Below the pieces are notes generated by a model, which did no database searches, was not told the DNA's origin, and saw only the letters and a list, made by a program, of their open reading frames with translations. Shown here in pieces: positions 46,783 to 55,583 of a stretch of 64,000 nucleotides of DNA; position 1 is the stretch's first letter, and each line of letters starts with the position of its first letter. The position numbers were made by a program, and so were the translations under genes. Origin of the DNA: Clostridia bacterium (GTDB taxonomy: Bacteria; Bacillota; Clostridia; Oscillospirales; CAG-272); NCBI GenBank assembly GCA_017453305.1, contig JAFTKJ010000013.1:41802-105801 (forward strand), read 5' to 3'.

Positions 46783-49536
46783 TTATTTGACCTCGGGTCC
46801 TGCGTCCTGATCCTCGGATTTGTTCTCCTCTTCGGATGCGGTGGTTTCCTCGGTGGTTGCAACGGTCTCAGCTACGGAACCTGCAGTAGCTGCAGCCGCT
46901 ACGGTCTTTTTGCTCTTCATGACGAAGAATACCGCAACACCTGCACCTGCAAGCACAACTGCTACGATAGCAATAATGATTACAAGCATTCCGTTATCTG
47001 CACCGGCTCCGCCTGCTGCGCTGCCGGACTCATTCAGTCCAACCTCCCAAAGGCGGCTCATAGGACCGTTGTAAGGAGTCAGCTCCTCTGCGGGAGTGAG
47101 CGTGTCTGGATCGATGATATTGGTGTTGTAAGCAAAGAGGTCACTTCTCTGGTAGGTAGGAAGCTCAACTGCAAGCTCCATAACGAGATCGAGTGCATCC
47201 TTGTAGTATGCAGCTCTCTGATCCTCATCAAGGGTTTCACGAGCGAGGTCGATGATTTCGGAAAGTTCCTTTACAAGTGCCAGCTCGACGTCATACTTGC
47301 CGCCTGCATTCTTTTTGATTGCACGGTAGCCCCAGTTTGCGGTGGAGCCTGCGGTGGAATCCATGTGGTATACCTGGTACATATCGGGATCAACACCTGC
47401 GCCCCAAGCTGCTGCCCAAACGGTCAAGTCACCACTGTTGAGCTTTCTAAGAGCGTTGATATCGGTCTTAACCTCAATCTTAAAGCCATGCTCGTTCAAA
47501 ATTTCCGCAGCTCTCTTCAAAGAAGCGTATGCGGGGTGGTCGGTGGTGTCACCTGCAATGGTAAAGGTGTATTCACAAACGTGGTTGCCGTCCTTGCTGG
47601 TGTAAATGCCCTTTGCGTTCTTGGTAAATTCTGCATCGATGAGAAGCTGCTCACTGGTCGCACCGGTCTCATCAAACTTATAGTACTGACCAGCAGCATC
47701 TGCTTCGTCAGGATAAGCCCAGGAAGCCTTGGTCATGGGACGGGTAATTGCCTTGGAGTAACCGAAGTAATAGTCAACCGCATACTGCGTATTGATTGCG
47801 TGCATGATTGCCTGTCTTACGGCAAGGCTGGGAATCTTTTCTGCATTGATACCAATATAACCGTAACCGTTGGTCATAACCGGGGTGTATGCAAAGCCGT
47901 CTGCAGCCTTTGCGGCGATGCTGTCGATATTCTCCTGCTTACAAGCGGGCTCAACCATGTGAACGTCGCCTGCATAAAGAGCATCCAACATCAGGTTGGT
48001 AGAAACGACCTGATAGTTTACGTACTTGATCTTAACGTCAAACATGAAGTGCTCGTTGCGCTCGAAATGGACAACATTCAATTCTTTAAACGTACCTGCA
48101 GTAACAGCAGAGGAATCACCGCTATGGGTGGTTGCCTTGTAAGGACCTGCGCCTACGGGAACACCGATCTTATCGGGATTCTTGATTGCACTATCCTGGA
48201 ATTCGATGCTACCGAATTCCACACCGAAGTTGGAAACGTAGTCGAATTTAGAGATCTGCTCTTCGTTGGAGTAGTAGTACATAGGAGCTACGGTAAAGCC
48301 GAAGTTCCAGATTGCCTTGGGGTCAACCTTGTTGATGGTGATCTCAAGAACCTCGTGACCGGAGGTAGGAACGCCGTTTTCATCAAGGGTGGGCTTTTCA
48401 TAGGTCTTTCCGTTTACTACAACGGAGGTATCCTTGTTTGCATACTTAATACCGGATACGCTGGTAATTCTTTCGTCAAGCGTTTCGAAGTACTTCTGCT
48501 TTTCGATCAAAGAGAAGTAGGTGCGAAGCTCGGTTGCGGTTGCCCAGTAGGAAACGACCTCGTCAACCTGGTTGGGAACGTAGCTCTTGTAAATTGCGTC
48601 AACAGCCTGCTCCTGCGTCCAGTTCTTGCTCTGCTCACCAAGGGAGTAGATGTACTTGTATTGATCCTCATCCCACTTGATGAAGCCCTCGTTGTAAAGG
48701 AATGCTTCGGTATCGGTGGTAAGAGTTACTTTATTGTTGTTCTTATCGGTGAATACGATATCCTGCGCGGTGCCCTTTGCGTAGCCGTAGTCCTTGTTGA
48801 GCTCATCAAGGAAGTACTTCTTTGCAAGGTTGTAGTCGTCAACAACAGTGGAATAGTCCTCACCCTGCTCTGCTGCAACCTGGGTAAGAGCCTCAACCAT
48901 CTGCGCATCGGTAACGCTCTGATTGCGATACAGCTCATCGGTCACGTACTGCAAGCACTCAACCAAACGCTCAACTCTGAGGTCGGCAAGATCGTCAAAC
49001 TGCTCGTTAAAGCTGTCCTGCTCACTCTCAATACGGCTCTGGGTTCTGTACTCCTTCAAACCAACGATATCGGTGGAGTAAATGGTAGAGCTTCCGTAGT
49101 AAGCGGGGTCAAGATAGGTGTAAAGGTTAAAGAGAACGTCTCTCATGGTAAGAGGCGAGCCGTTGGAGAATTTCAGATTGTTCTTGAGAACGAATCTGTA
49201 AACGGTCTCCTTGGGAGTAACGTTGTCTGCTTCGTAGTAAGTAACAGCCTCGTAGTCCAGAACTACGCAAGCCTCATCCTCACCGTAAGCAACCTTTCCG
49301 TCCTTATCGGAGGAAAGCATACCGATCTGGGTCATTCCAACGATGCTACCGTCGGGAGCCGAAGAGGAGTAGAAGGGGTTGAATACACCGTCAAGCTCCG
49401 AGGTGGAGAGGACGAGACGTGTGTTTTCATTGTCGAGAGCGGTGTCTTCGTTGCCGCATGCGATCAGGCAGCTCATGCAGCCAAGCAGCATTAAGAGTGC
49501 GAGAGCGAGCGACAGTAATTTTCTTCCTGTTTTCAT
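46783..49536 (-). CDS. oppA: Very large peptide-binding lipoprotein (OppA/SBP_bac_5 type)
   Basis: This 917-residue protein has a lipobox LIAC (C27) after MKTGRKLL. The SBP_bac_5 fold is recognisable: RFVLKNNLKFSNGSPLTMRDVLFNL near residue 120, MEPACKQENIDSI-like text in the second lobe, NGYGYIGINAEKIPSLAVRQAIMHAIN and WGAGVDPDMYQVYHMDS. A long insert of about 250 residues (about 165-400) separates the first lobe elements; standard OppA is about 540 residues. The C-terminus carries a transmembrane segment (about 847-873, LVIIIAIVAVVLAGAGVAVF) and a basic-then-acidic tail. A lipid anchor and a second membrane anchor in the same protein are unusual. AAGGAG precedes the ATG at 49536. Confidence 0.92.
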   Translation of the reverse strand: MKTGRKLLSLALALLMLLGCMSCLIACGNEDTALDNENTRLVLSTSELDGVFNPFYSSSAPDGSIVGMTQIGMLSSDKDGKVAYGEDEACVVLDYEAVTYYEADNVTPKETVYRFVLKNNLKFSNGSPLTMRDVLFNLYTYLDPAYYGSSTIYSTDIVGLKEYRTQSRIESEQDSFNEQFDDLADLRVERLVECLQYVTDELYRNQSVTDAQMVEALTQVAAEQGEDYSTVVDDYNLAKKYFLDELNKDYGYAKGTAQDIVFTDKNNNKVTLTTDTEAFLYNEGFIKWDEDQYKYIYSLGEQSKNWTQEQAVDAIYKSYVPNQVDEVVSYWATATELRTYFSLIEKQKYFETLDERITSVSGIKYANKDTSVVVNGKTYEKPTLDENGVPTSGHEVLEITINKVDPKAIWNFGFTVAPMYYYSNEEQISKFDYVSNFGVEFGSIEFQDSAIKNPDKIGVPVGAGPYKATTHSGDSSAVTAGTFKELNVVHFERNEHFMFDVKIKYVNYQVVSTNLMLDALYAGDVHMVEPACKQENIDSIAAKAADGFAYTPVMTNGYGYIGINAEKIPSLAVRQAIMHAINTQYAVDYYFGYSKAITRPMTKASWAYPDEADAAGQYYKFDETGATSEQLLIDAEFTKNAKGIYTSKDGNHVCEYTFTIAGDTTDHPAYASLKRAAEILNEHGFKIEVKTDINALRKLNSGDLTVWAAAWGAGVDPDMYQVYHMDSTAGSTANWGYRAIKKNAGGKYDVELALVKELSEIIDLARETLDEDQRAAYYKDALDLVMELAVELPTYQRSDLFAYNTNIIDPDTLTPAEELTPYNGPMSRLWEVGLNESGSAAGGAGADNGMLVIIIAIVAVVLAGAGVAVFFVMKSKKTVAAAATAGSVAETVATTEETTASEEENKSEDQDAGPEVK

Positions 49537-49567
49537 TTGTTTCTCCTTGTCATTCATTTATATAATT

Positions 49568-50665
49568 TTAATTTTGAACCTGAATGGTAACGTTGGCAGT
49601 AAAGCCTGCGATATCGGTCGTAACGTCGTTGTCTTCCTCAAAGAATACCTCATTGAGTCTGGGAAGCTCACCTGCGTAGTTGGTGGTCAGCGTACCGCTC
49701 ACCGAAACGTTTGTGATCTGCGCGCCCTTAGAAAGAATGGTAAGAGCCGCAACTCTGAGTGTCGTGACGCCATCCTTAATACCCGTAAAGTCGTACGCAA
49801 CGTTTGTGAAGCTGACGTTGCGAATCACGGCTGTTGCACTCAGCTCCTTAAAGATGGAGACTGCAGGTCTGAGAGAACCGGATTTTACAACCTTGAAATT
49901 GCTGACGGTGAAGCCATTGCCCTCAAAAATTCCGCCATAGCTGCTTCCGGTATCAAGCTCCGCGCCGTTGCAATCAATGTTAGCGACGAGATATACGTTA
50001 TTGCCGGCTTTCAAAGCTGCGCGAAGCTCGCTGAACTCGTCTACAAGCTTCCAATCGCCCTCGATGTAGTCAACGTAAACGGGAATTTCGGTATCAACGT
50101 CTCCGCCCGGATGTGTAAAGGATGCATCCCAAGCAGTTGTCAGATCCTTGTCCGCATAATAACCCATGGGCGTGTAGCCGTCTCTCAAGGTGGCATGCTT
50201 GCGCCAGTCATCAAATACCGCGCCTGCCTTTACGTCATAAGTACCGAGAAGAATGCTCTCTCCTCCATCGACGTAATAAACGCCGTAGGAATATTTGATT
50301 GCCTTTTCCCATCCTGCGTAAAGCGTAAGTGTTTCTGCATTGAAGGGAGTTTCAAAATCCCATTTTTCATCCGGCTTACACTCAGGCGAGGTGTACCACC
50401 CCGTAAAGTTGTATTCCTGACGGAAGAGCTTATATCCGGGGATCTGTGCAGGATCCAGAATATAGGTGCCAGGGTGATATGCGAAGTTAATCTTCGTATC
50501 GACGCTGGAGGTCTTAAGCTCAAGAGTACCTCCATTGAGCTCGAAGGTGACAATGTTCTTTCCCTCGAGGCTCTGTCCTTCGTTACCGCAAGCGGACAGC
50601 GCAAATGCCATCACTGCAATAAGGAGAACCGAAAATGTCAATATCAACGATTTTTTTCTAAACAT
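49568..50665 (-). CDS. Lipoprotein with InlB B-repeat and beta-helix-like region
   Basis: This 365-residue lipoprotein has the lipobox LSAC (C26). Residues about 35-120 form an InlB B-type repeat (VTFELNGGTLELK, YNFTGWYTSPE, TLTLYAGWEKA), and a second such module spans 120-195. The C-terminal part (about 205-365) has FSELRAALKAGNNVYLVANI followed by GGIFEGNGFTVSNFKV and AVIRNVSFTNVAYDF, a pattern of short beta-helix rungs. It is the first gene of the Opp operon and lies 31 bp before oppA. GGGAGGAAAA precedes ATG 50665. It may bind sugars or peptides at the surface; no enzyme motif is seen. Confidence 0.9.
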   Translation of the reverse strand: MFRKKSLILTFSVLLIAVMAFALSACGNEGQSLEGKNIVTFELNGGTLELKTSSVDTKINFAYHPGTYILDPAQIPGYKLFRQEYNFTGWYTSPECKPDEKWDFETPFNAETLTLYAGWEKAIKYSYGVYYVDGGESILLGTYDVKAGAVFDDWRKHATLRDGYTPMGYYADKDLTTAWDASFTHPGGDVDTEIPVYVDYIEGDWKLVDEFSELRAALKAGNNVYLVANIDCNGAELDTGSSYGGIFEGNGFTVSNFKVVKSGSLRPAVSIFKELSATAVIRNVSFTNVAYDFTGIKDGVTTLRVAALTILSKGAQITNVSVSGTLTTNYAGELPRLNEVFFEEDNDVTTDIAGFTANVTIQVQN

Positions 50666-50832
50666 TTTTCCTCCCATTGAATTGATTATTTTGACTTTCT
50701 TCGTTTGGATCCTTTCGCGAAAGTGCCTGCATAATGTCAAAACGGCAAAATTGAATGAATGCTTTTTGAGAATGACATACCGTAAAAATAAAACGCACGC
50801 ATATACTCACCGCAAAATATCCCATACTACAT

Positions 50833-50861
50833 AGTATACCATTTTTCTCTTTATTTGTCAA
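50833..50861 (-). promoter_or_regulatory. Promoter of the Opp operon
   Basis: On the minus strand, TTGACA (50861-50856) and TATACT (50838-50833) are 17 bp apart. An ATACTA/TAGTAT inverted repeat (50824-50837) overlaps the -10 box and could bind a repressor. Confidence 0.75.
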
Positions 50862-51202
50862 GTCAAATCACAGATTGTTTATAATTAATATATAATTTTG
50901 TAAAAGAAACCGATATCGTGAAAACAAACAACATGATAACGGACAAAATGCACAAAGAAACTGCTTTTTTAAGAAAATTCAGCCACACATTTAACCGCTC
51001 TTTACTTATTTTGGTAAATTCCTTCAATAATATAGCAATCGATCAGTCTCTTCTATTCGCATGGCAACTTAGGACATGAGGGCAACCTCATTTTTTCTTC
51101 TATTTCGGATTTCGACATGAAATTCATTTTTTTTGCGCTTTTATTATATAGTAAACGGCACGCTAAATCAAGAAATATTATAAAGAAAATAGTATTATCT
51201 CG

Positions 51203-51231
51203 TTGACAAACATAAAAAAATGTGGTAAAAT
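51203..51231 (+). promoter_or_regulatory. Promoter of the BMP operon
   Basis: TTGACA (51203-51208) and TAAAAT (51226-51231) are 17 bp apart, followed by a leader of about 120 nt with two stem-loops before AAGGAGG. Confidence 0.75.
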
Positions 51232-51358
51232 AAGATGTAAGCGTGTTTTTTCTGCGCGCAGGACTCATTTTGATTTGTAAAAGCTACGGCTTTTATAAAT
51301 AAAAAAAGGCCCGTAACCTGCAACAAGTACGGACCAAAATTTAAGGAGGAACATTGAA

Positions 51359-52624
51359 ATGTTCAAAAAAGTTTTATCCCTTGTTCTGATGGTAGCAATG
51401 CTCTGCACGCTCACCATCTCCTTCGCGTCTTGTGGTACCGTTACCGCAGACATGACCGAGGCTCCTTTGGCAGAGGTTTCCCTCAAGAAGGACTTTGATA
51501 TTCCCGATGATTTCAAGATCGGTATTATCTGCCTTCATGACGAAGCTTCTACCTACGACCTCAACTTCATCAACGGCGTTGAGAAGATCAAGACCGTACT
51601 TGGCCTTTCCAATGAGCAGGTAATCTACAAGAAGAACATCGATGAGTCTGCAGCTTGCACCGAGGCGGCTGAGGACCTCGTAGACCAGGGTTGCAAGATC
51701 GTATTTGCAAACTCCTTCGGTCATGAGTCCTTCCTTCTCGAAGCTGCTAAGAAGCATCCTGAGGTTGAGTTCTGCCACGCAACCGGCACCATGGCTCACA
51801 CCGAAGAGATCGACAACTTCCACAATGCATTCGCATCCATCTACGAGGGTAGATTCCTTGCAGGCGTTGCTGCAGGTCTGAAGCTCAACGAGATGATCGA
51901 CAAGGGCGATATCACTGCTGAGCAGGCTAAGATGGGCTACGTTGGCGCATTTACCTACGCAGAAGTTATCTCCGGCTACACCTCCTTCTACCTTGGCGCA
52001 AAGTCCGTTTGCCCCAGCGTAACCATGGAAGTTCAGTTCACCGGTTCTTGGTACGATGAGATCAAGGAAAAGGAAGCTGCAACCGCTCTGATCAACAACA
52101 ACTGCGTTCTGATCTCTCAGCACGCTGACTCTATGGGCGCTCCCTCCGTTTGCGAGGAAAGAGGTGTTCCGAACGTTTCCTACAATGGCGCAACCGATGA
52201 GTCCTGCCCCGGCACCTTCATCGTTTCCTCCAGAATTGACTGGGCTCCCTACTACCTCTATATCATTAAGCAGTTCTGCACCGGCGCTGAGATCGCTGAT
52301 GACTGGTGCGGCGGTATCGAGGAAGGCTCCGTAGTTCTGACCGGTATTAACCAGACCGCTGCTGCTGCAGGCACCCTGGCAAAGATTCAGGAAGTTGCTG
52401 CAAAGCTGCAGGACGGCACCCTCAAGGTATTTGACACCAACACCTTCACCGTTGGCGGCAATAAGCTTGCTGATGATCACAAGGCAGACGTTAACACCGA
52501 TGCAGCTTTCGAGGCTGACACCGACGTTGTTGACGGTGGCGAATTCCAGGAATCCAAGTTCAGAAGCGCTCCTTACTTCGACGTAAGAATCGACGGTATT
52601 AAGCTCTTGAACGAGAAGTTCTGA
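51359..52624 (+). CDS. BMP-family nucleoside-binding lipoprotein
   Basis: This 421-residue lipoprotein has the lipobox FASC (C25). The BMP (PnrA/Med-like) fold is clear: KIGIICLHDEASTYDLNFINGV at about 55, DLVDQGCKIVFANSFGHESF, HPEVEFCHATG, ASIYEGRFLAGVAAGL and the lobe-crossing SQHADSMGAPSVCEE. This family binds purine nucleosides. With the ATPase and two permeases downstream it forms a nucleoside ABC importer. The ribosome site is AAGGAGG. The gap to the ATPase gene is 141 nt and contains two strong hairpins, which would favour high expression of the binding protein. Confidence 0.94.
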   Translation: MFKKVLSLVLMVAMLCTLTISFASCGTVTADMTEAPLAEVSLKKDFDIPDDFKIGIICLHDEASTYDLNFINGVEKIKTVLGLSNEQVIYKKNIDESAACTEAAEDLVDQGCKIVFANSFGHESFLLEAAKKHPEVEFCHATGTMAHTEEIDNFHNAFASIYEGRFLAGVAAGLKLNEMIDKGDITAEQAKMGYVGAFTYAEVISGYTSFYLGAKSVCPSVTMEVQFTGSWYDEIKEKEAATALINNNCVLISQHADSMGAPSVCEERGVPNVSYNGATDESCPGTFIVSSRIDWAPYYLYIIKQFCTGAEIADDWCGGIEEGSVVLTGINQTAAAAGTLAKIQEVAAKLQDGTLKVFDTNTFTVGGNKLADDHKADVNTDAAFEADTDVVDGGEFQESKFRSAPYFDVRIDGIKLLNEKF

Positions 52625-52643
52625 TTTAAAACCTATATTCAAA

Positions 52644-52672
52644 GCACAAGCGGGGCTCAGCCCCGCTTGTGC
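52644..52672 (+). promoter_or_regulatory. GC-rich hairpin between BMP and ATPase genes
   Basis: Perfect 13-bp arms (52644-52656 and 52660-52672) enclose a 3-nt loop. There is no T-run, so it is more likely an RNA stabiliser or attenuator than a full terminator. Confidence 0.65.
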
Positions 52673-52689
52673 CCCGATCTACAAAGTCC

Positions 52690-52727
52690 AACCAAGCAGC
52701 TCGAGAGCTTTTTCGAGTTGCTCGGTT
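52690..52727 (+). promoter_or_regulatory. Second stem-loop before the ATPase ribosome site
   Basis: Arms 52690-52704 and 52713-52727 pair over 15 bp with two imperfect positions, one of which can be G-U. It ends about 27 bp before the GGAGG of the ATPase gene and could modulate its translation. Confidence 0.55.
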
Positions 52728-52765
52728 GCATTTGGTAGAAGTTTTCTTTTAACGGAGGAGTTTGA

Positions 52766-54469
52766 ATGAATACGCAGATTGCTCTTGAAATGAAGGGCGT
52801 AACAAAAACCTTCGGCCGTGTAATAGCAAATAACAACGTGGATCTCACCGTTTACAGAGGCGAGATCCTTGCTGTGTTGGGCGAAAACGGTTGCGGTAAA
52901 ACAACCCTGATGAACATGATTGCCGGCATCTATTATCCCGATGCGGGTAGTATCTTCATTGACGGGAAGGAAGTGAATATCCAATCCCCTGCCGATGCTT
53001 TTGCGCACGGCGTTGGTATGATCCACCAGCACTTCAAGCTGGTAGACCTTTTCACCGCTGCCGAGAACGTAGTTCTTGGAAATAATTCCAAGGAACGCTA
53101 CAATATCGATAAGGTAACGACTGACGTCAAGGAAATTGCAGAAAAATACGGTTTCCACATCGATCCTGCAAAAAAGATATATGACATGTCGGTGTCCGAA
53201 AAACAGACCGTTGAGATCATCAAAGCACTTTACAGAGGCGCAGATATCCTGATTTTGGACGAGCCCTCTGCCGTTTTGACCCCTCAGGAGACCGACCGTC
53301 TCTTTGACGTACTCCGTAAGATGCGCGAGGACGGAAAATCCATCATCATCATTACGCACAAGCTCCAGGAGGTACTCTCCATCTCCGACCGCGTGACCAT
53401 TCTTCGCAAGGGCGAACACGTTGGCACGGTCAACACTGCCGAAACGGATGCCGAGGCTTTGACCGAAATGATGGTAGGAAGAAAGGTCTCTTTGAATATT
53501 GACCGCCCGGAACCGAAGAACGTTTGCGACCGACTTGAAGTCAAGCACCTGAACATGGTCAATTCCGAGGGCGTAAAAGTGCTGGATGACGTCTCCTTTA
53601 CCGCTCGTTCGGGAGAAATCCTTGGTATTGCAGGAATTGCCGGCTCGGGACAGAGAGAGCTTCTTGAGGCAATTGCAGGCTTGAAGCCCCTTGACTCGGG
53701 TGAAGTCATCTTCAACCGTCCCAAAAAGAATCTTCCCGTTTCTTTCTACCACAAAACCTTTGCGCAGGTCAAAGAGCTTGCAGCTGAAGGAAAATTCCAC
53801 TATGAGGACGGCACTGCAGTTGACTTTACAGGTATGAGCCATGCGCAAATCCGTAAGCTGGTCAACGACGGAAAGGTGCTGTTCAATGAGGACGAAATCA
53901 TGGATCTGCGTGACAAAACGCCTCTCCAGATCCGTGAGCTTGGCGTTCGTCTCTCCTTTGTCCCCGAGGACCGTCTTGGCATGGGACTTGTGGGCAATAT
54001 GGACATCGTTGATAATATGATGCTCCGCAGCTACCGCAAGGGCAACTCAATGTTTGTTGACAGAAAGCGCCCCGGCGACCTGGCGGATAAGATCGTTACC
54101 AAGCTCGAGGTCTCTACGCCCAACACGCACACCCCCGTAAGACGTCTTTCGGGCGGTAACGTGCAAAAGGTTTTGGTCGGACGTGAGATTGCAGCCGCCC
54201 CTGCCGTGCTGATGGCGGCATATCCCGTAAGAGGTCTTGATATCAATTCCTCTTATACGATCTACGACCTTCTTACCGAGCAGAAGCAGAACGGTGTTGC
54301 CGTGGTATTCGTAGGTGAGGATTTGGACGTGCTCTTGGATCTGTGCGATCGCATTATGATCATTTGTGCCGGTAAGATCACCGGAATTGTTGACGGCAGA
54401 ACCGTTACAAAGGAGGAGGTTGGTCTTTTGATGACCAAAACCGACTCCGATCAGGTAAAGGAGGTGTGA
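52766..54469 (+). CDS. Nucleoside ABC transporter ATPase (two fused ATPase domains)
   Basis: This 567-residue ATPase has two domains, as in RbsA/YufO-type importers. Domain 1: Walker A GENGCGKT (39-46), Q-loop MIHQHFKLVD, signature MSVSEKQTVEI, Walker B ILILDEPSAVLT. Domain 2: the degenerate Walker A GIAGSGQREL, signature LSGGNVQK and LMAAYPVRGLD. An extra segment of about 60 residues between Walker A and the Q-loop region of domain 2 (FNRPKKNLPVSFYHKTFAQ to FVPEDRLGMG) is longer than usual. GGAGG precedes ATG 52766. It lies 4 bp before the permease gene. Confidence 0.94.
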   Translation: MNTQIALEMKGVTKTFGRVIANNNVDLTVYRGEILAVLGENGCGKTTLMNMIAGIYYPDAGSIFIDGKEVNIQSPADAFAHGVGMIHQHFKLVDLFTAAENVVLGNNSKERYNIDKVTTDVKEIAEKYGFHIDPAKKIYDMSVSEKQTVEIIKALYRGADILILDEPSAVLTPQETDRLFDVLRKMREDGKSIIIITHKLQEVLSISDRVTILRKGEHVGTVNTAETDAEALTEMMVGRKVSLNIDRPEPKNVCDRLEVKHLNMVNSEGVKVLDDVSFTARSGEILGIAGIAGSGQRELLEAIAGLKPLDSGEVIFNRPKKNLPVSFYHKTFAQVKELAAEGKFHYEDGTAVDFTGMSHAQIRKLVNDGKVLFNEDEIMDLRDKTPLQIRELGVRLSFVPEDRLGMGLVGNMDIVDNMMLRSYRKGNSMFVDRKRPGDLADKIVTKLEVSTPNTHTPVRRLSGGNVQKVLVGREIAAAPAVLMAAYPVRGLDINSSYTIYDLLTEQKQNGVAVVFVGEDLDVLLDLCDRIMIICAGKITGIVDGRTVTKEEVGLLMTKTDSDQVKEV

Positions 54470-54473
54470 CGCT

Positions 54474-55583
54474 GTGAAGGAATCCGCTAAAAAATTCGAA
54501 CTTCCCTTCCACGTAGTCAAGAGAAGTGAAATTCCGATTTGGAAATCGATGCTCTTTCGTGTCATCGCAGTTGTTGCTGCGCTCCTGCTTTGCTCCATTC
54601 TCGGAATCCTTATGATCGGTGCAGACCCGTTAAAATTCATTGGTACTATGTTCAACGGTGCGTTTGGCTCAGGCAGACGTCTTTGGACCTTTGCCAAGGA
54701 TACCTCCATTCTCCTTTGTATCGCTCTTGCAATCACTCCTGCGTTCAGAATGCGCTTCTGGAACATCGGTGCCGAAGGTCAAACTCTGATCGGTGCACTC
54801 GCCGCGGTTGCTGTGGTCATTTACGTAAAGGGTGCTCCCGAATGGCTCCTTTTGATTCTCATGTTCCTCGCCGCCGTGGTCGTTGGTGCGATTTGGGGCG
54901 GACTTCCCGCAGTATTCAAGGCGATTTGGGGCACGAATGAAACGCTGTTCACCCTGATGATGAACTACGTTTCCACCGGTCTCGTTGCTTATTTCCTTCT
55001 GCTCTGGACACCCAGTGGCTCCAGCGTACTCGGACGCTTGGATCAAGGTCATCTCCCCGTTATCGGTCACGATTATTTACTTTTGATCATCCTCGTATTG
55101 TTGCTTACCATTGGTATCTACATTTATCAGAGATATACCAAGCAAGGATATGAGATTGCCGTTGTAGGTGAATCCGAAAATACCGCAAGATACATCGGTA
55201 TCAACGTCAGAAAAGTCATCATCCGCACCATGCTCCTTTCGGGCGCCATCTGCGGATTTGCAGGATTTTTGATTGTTGGCGCGCTCGACCACTCGGTTGC
55301 CGTTACCTCGGTTGGCGGCATGGGCTTTACCGCAATTATGGTTTCGTGGCTTGCAAAGTTCAATCCGTTGGTTATGATCGGCACCTCCGCCTTTATCACT
55401 TTCCTTGATCAAGGTGCGGCACAGGTCACCACAACCTTTAACACCGACTCTTCCTTCCCCGACATGGTGGTGGGAATCGTACTCTTCTTCATCATTGGTT
55501 GCGAATTCTTCATCGGCTACCAGCTGAAATGGAAGGCTCGCGAAGAAAAGAAATCCGAAAACAAAGGAGGTAGCCAGCAATGA
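54474..55583 (+). CDS. Nucleoside ABC transporter permease (first)
   Basis: This 369-residue permease belongs to the BPD_transp_2 (YufP-like) group. It has about 8-9 membrane segments with FNGAFGSGRRLWTFAKDTSILL, NIGAEGQTLIGAL, FKAIWGTNETLFTLMMNY and the cytoplasmic GESENTARYIGINVRK loop that contacts the ATPase. A long basic N-terminus and the tail KWKAREEKKSENK lie in the cytoplasm. It starts at GTG 54474 with AAAGGAGG upstream, and its stop overlaps the next gene by ATGA. Confidence 0.93.
   Translation: MKESAKKFELPFHVVKRSEIPIWKSMLFRVIAVVAALLLCSILGILMIGADPLKFIGTMFNGAFGSGRRLWTFAKDTSILLCIALAITPAFRMRFWNIGAEGQTLIGALAAVAVVIYVKGAPEWLLLILMFLAAVVVGAIWGGLPAVFKAIWGTNETLFTLMMNYVSTGLVAYFLLLWTPSGSSVLGRLDQGHLPVIGHDYLLLIILVLLLTIGIYIYQRYTKQGYEIAVVGESENTARYIGINVRKVIIRTMLLSGAICGFAGFLIVGALDHSVAVTSVGGMGFTAIMVSWLAKFNPLVMIGTSAFITFLDQGAAQVTTTFNTDSSFPDMVVGIVLFFIIGCEFFIGYQLKWKAREEKKSENKGGSQQ

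Larger units (their letters stand above)
50666..51358. promoter_or_regulatory. Divergent intergenic region between Opp and BMP operons (693 bp)
   Basis: AT-rich, with no convincing gene. It holds the promoter of the Opp operon with a 165-nt leader and the promoter of the BMP operon with a leader of about 120 nt. In the latter leader, a perfect 7-bp stem (about 51278-51294) and an 8-bp stem with one mismatch (about 51308-51335) may be regulatory. Confidence 0.6.

Noticed and set aside
47365-49494. Plus-strand open frame opposite oppA
   Set aside because: In register with oppA and without domain features; oppA has a lipobox and SBP motifs.
51053-51268. Small minus-strand frame of 71 codons in the Opp/BMP gap
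   Set aside because: AT-rich, no ribosome site, overlaps the BMP promoter, no family resemblance.
51232-51358. Purine riboswitch upstream of the BMP gene
   Set aside because: The conserved core of known purine riboswitches is not recognisable; only simple stems are seen.
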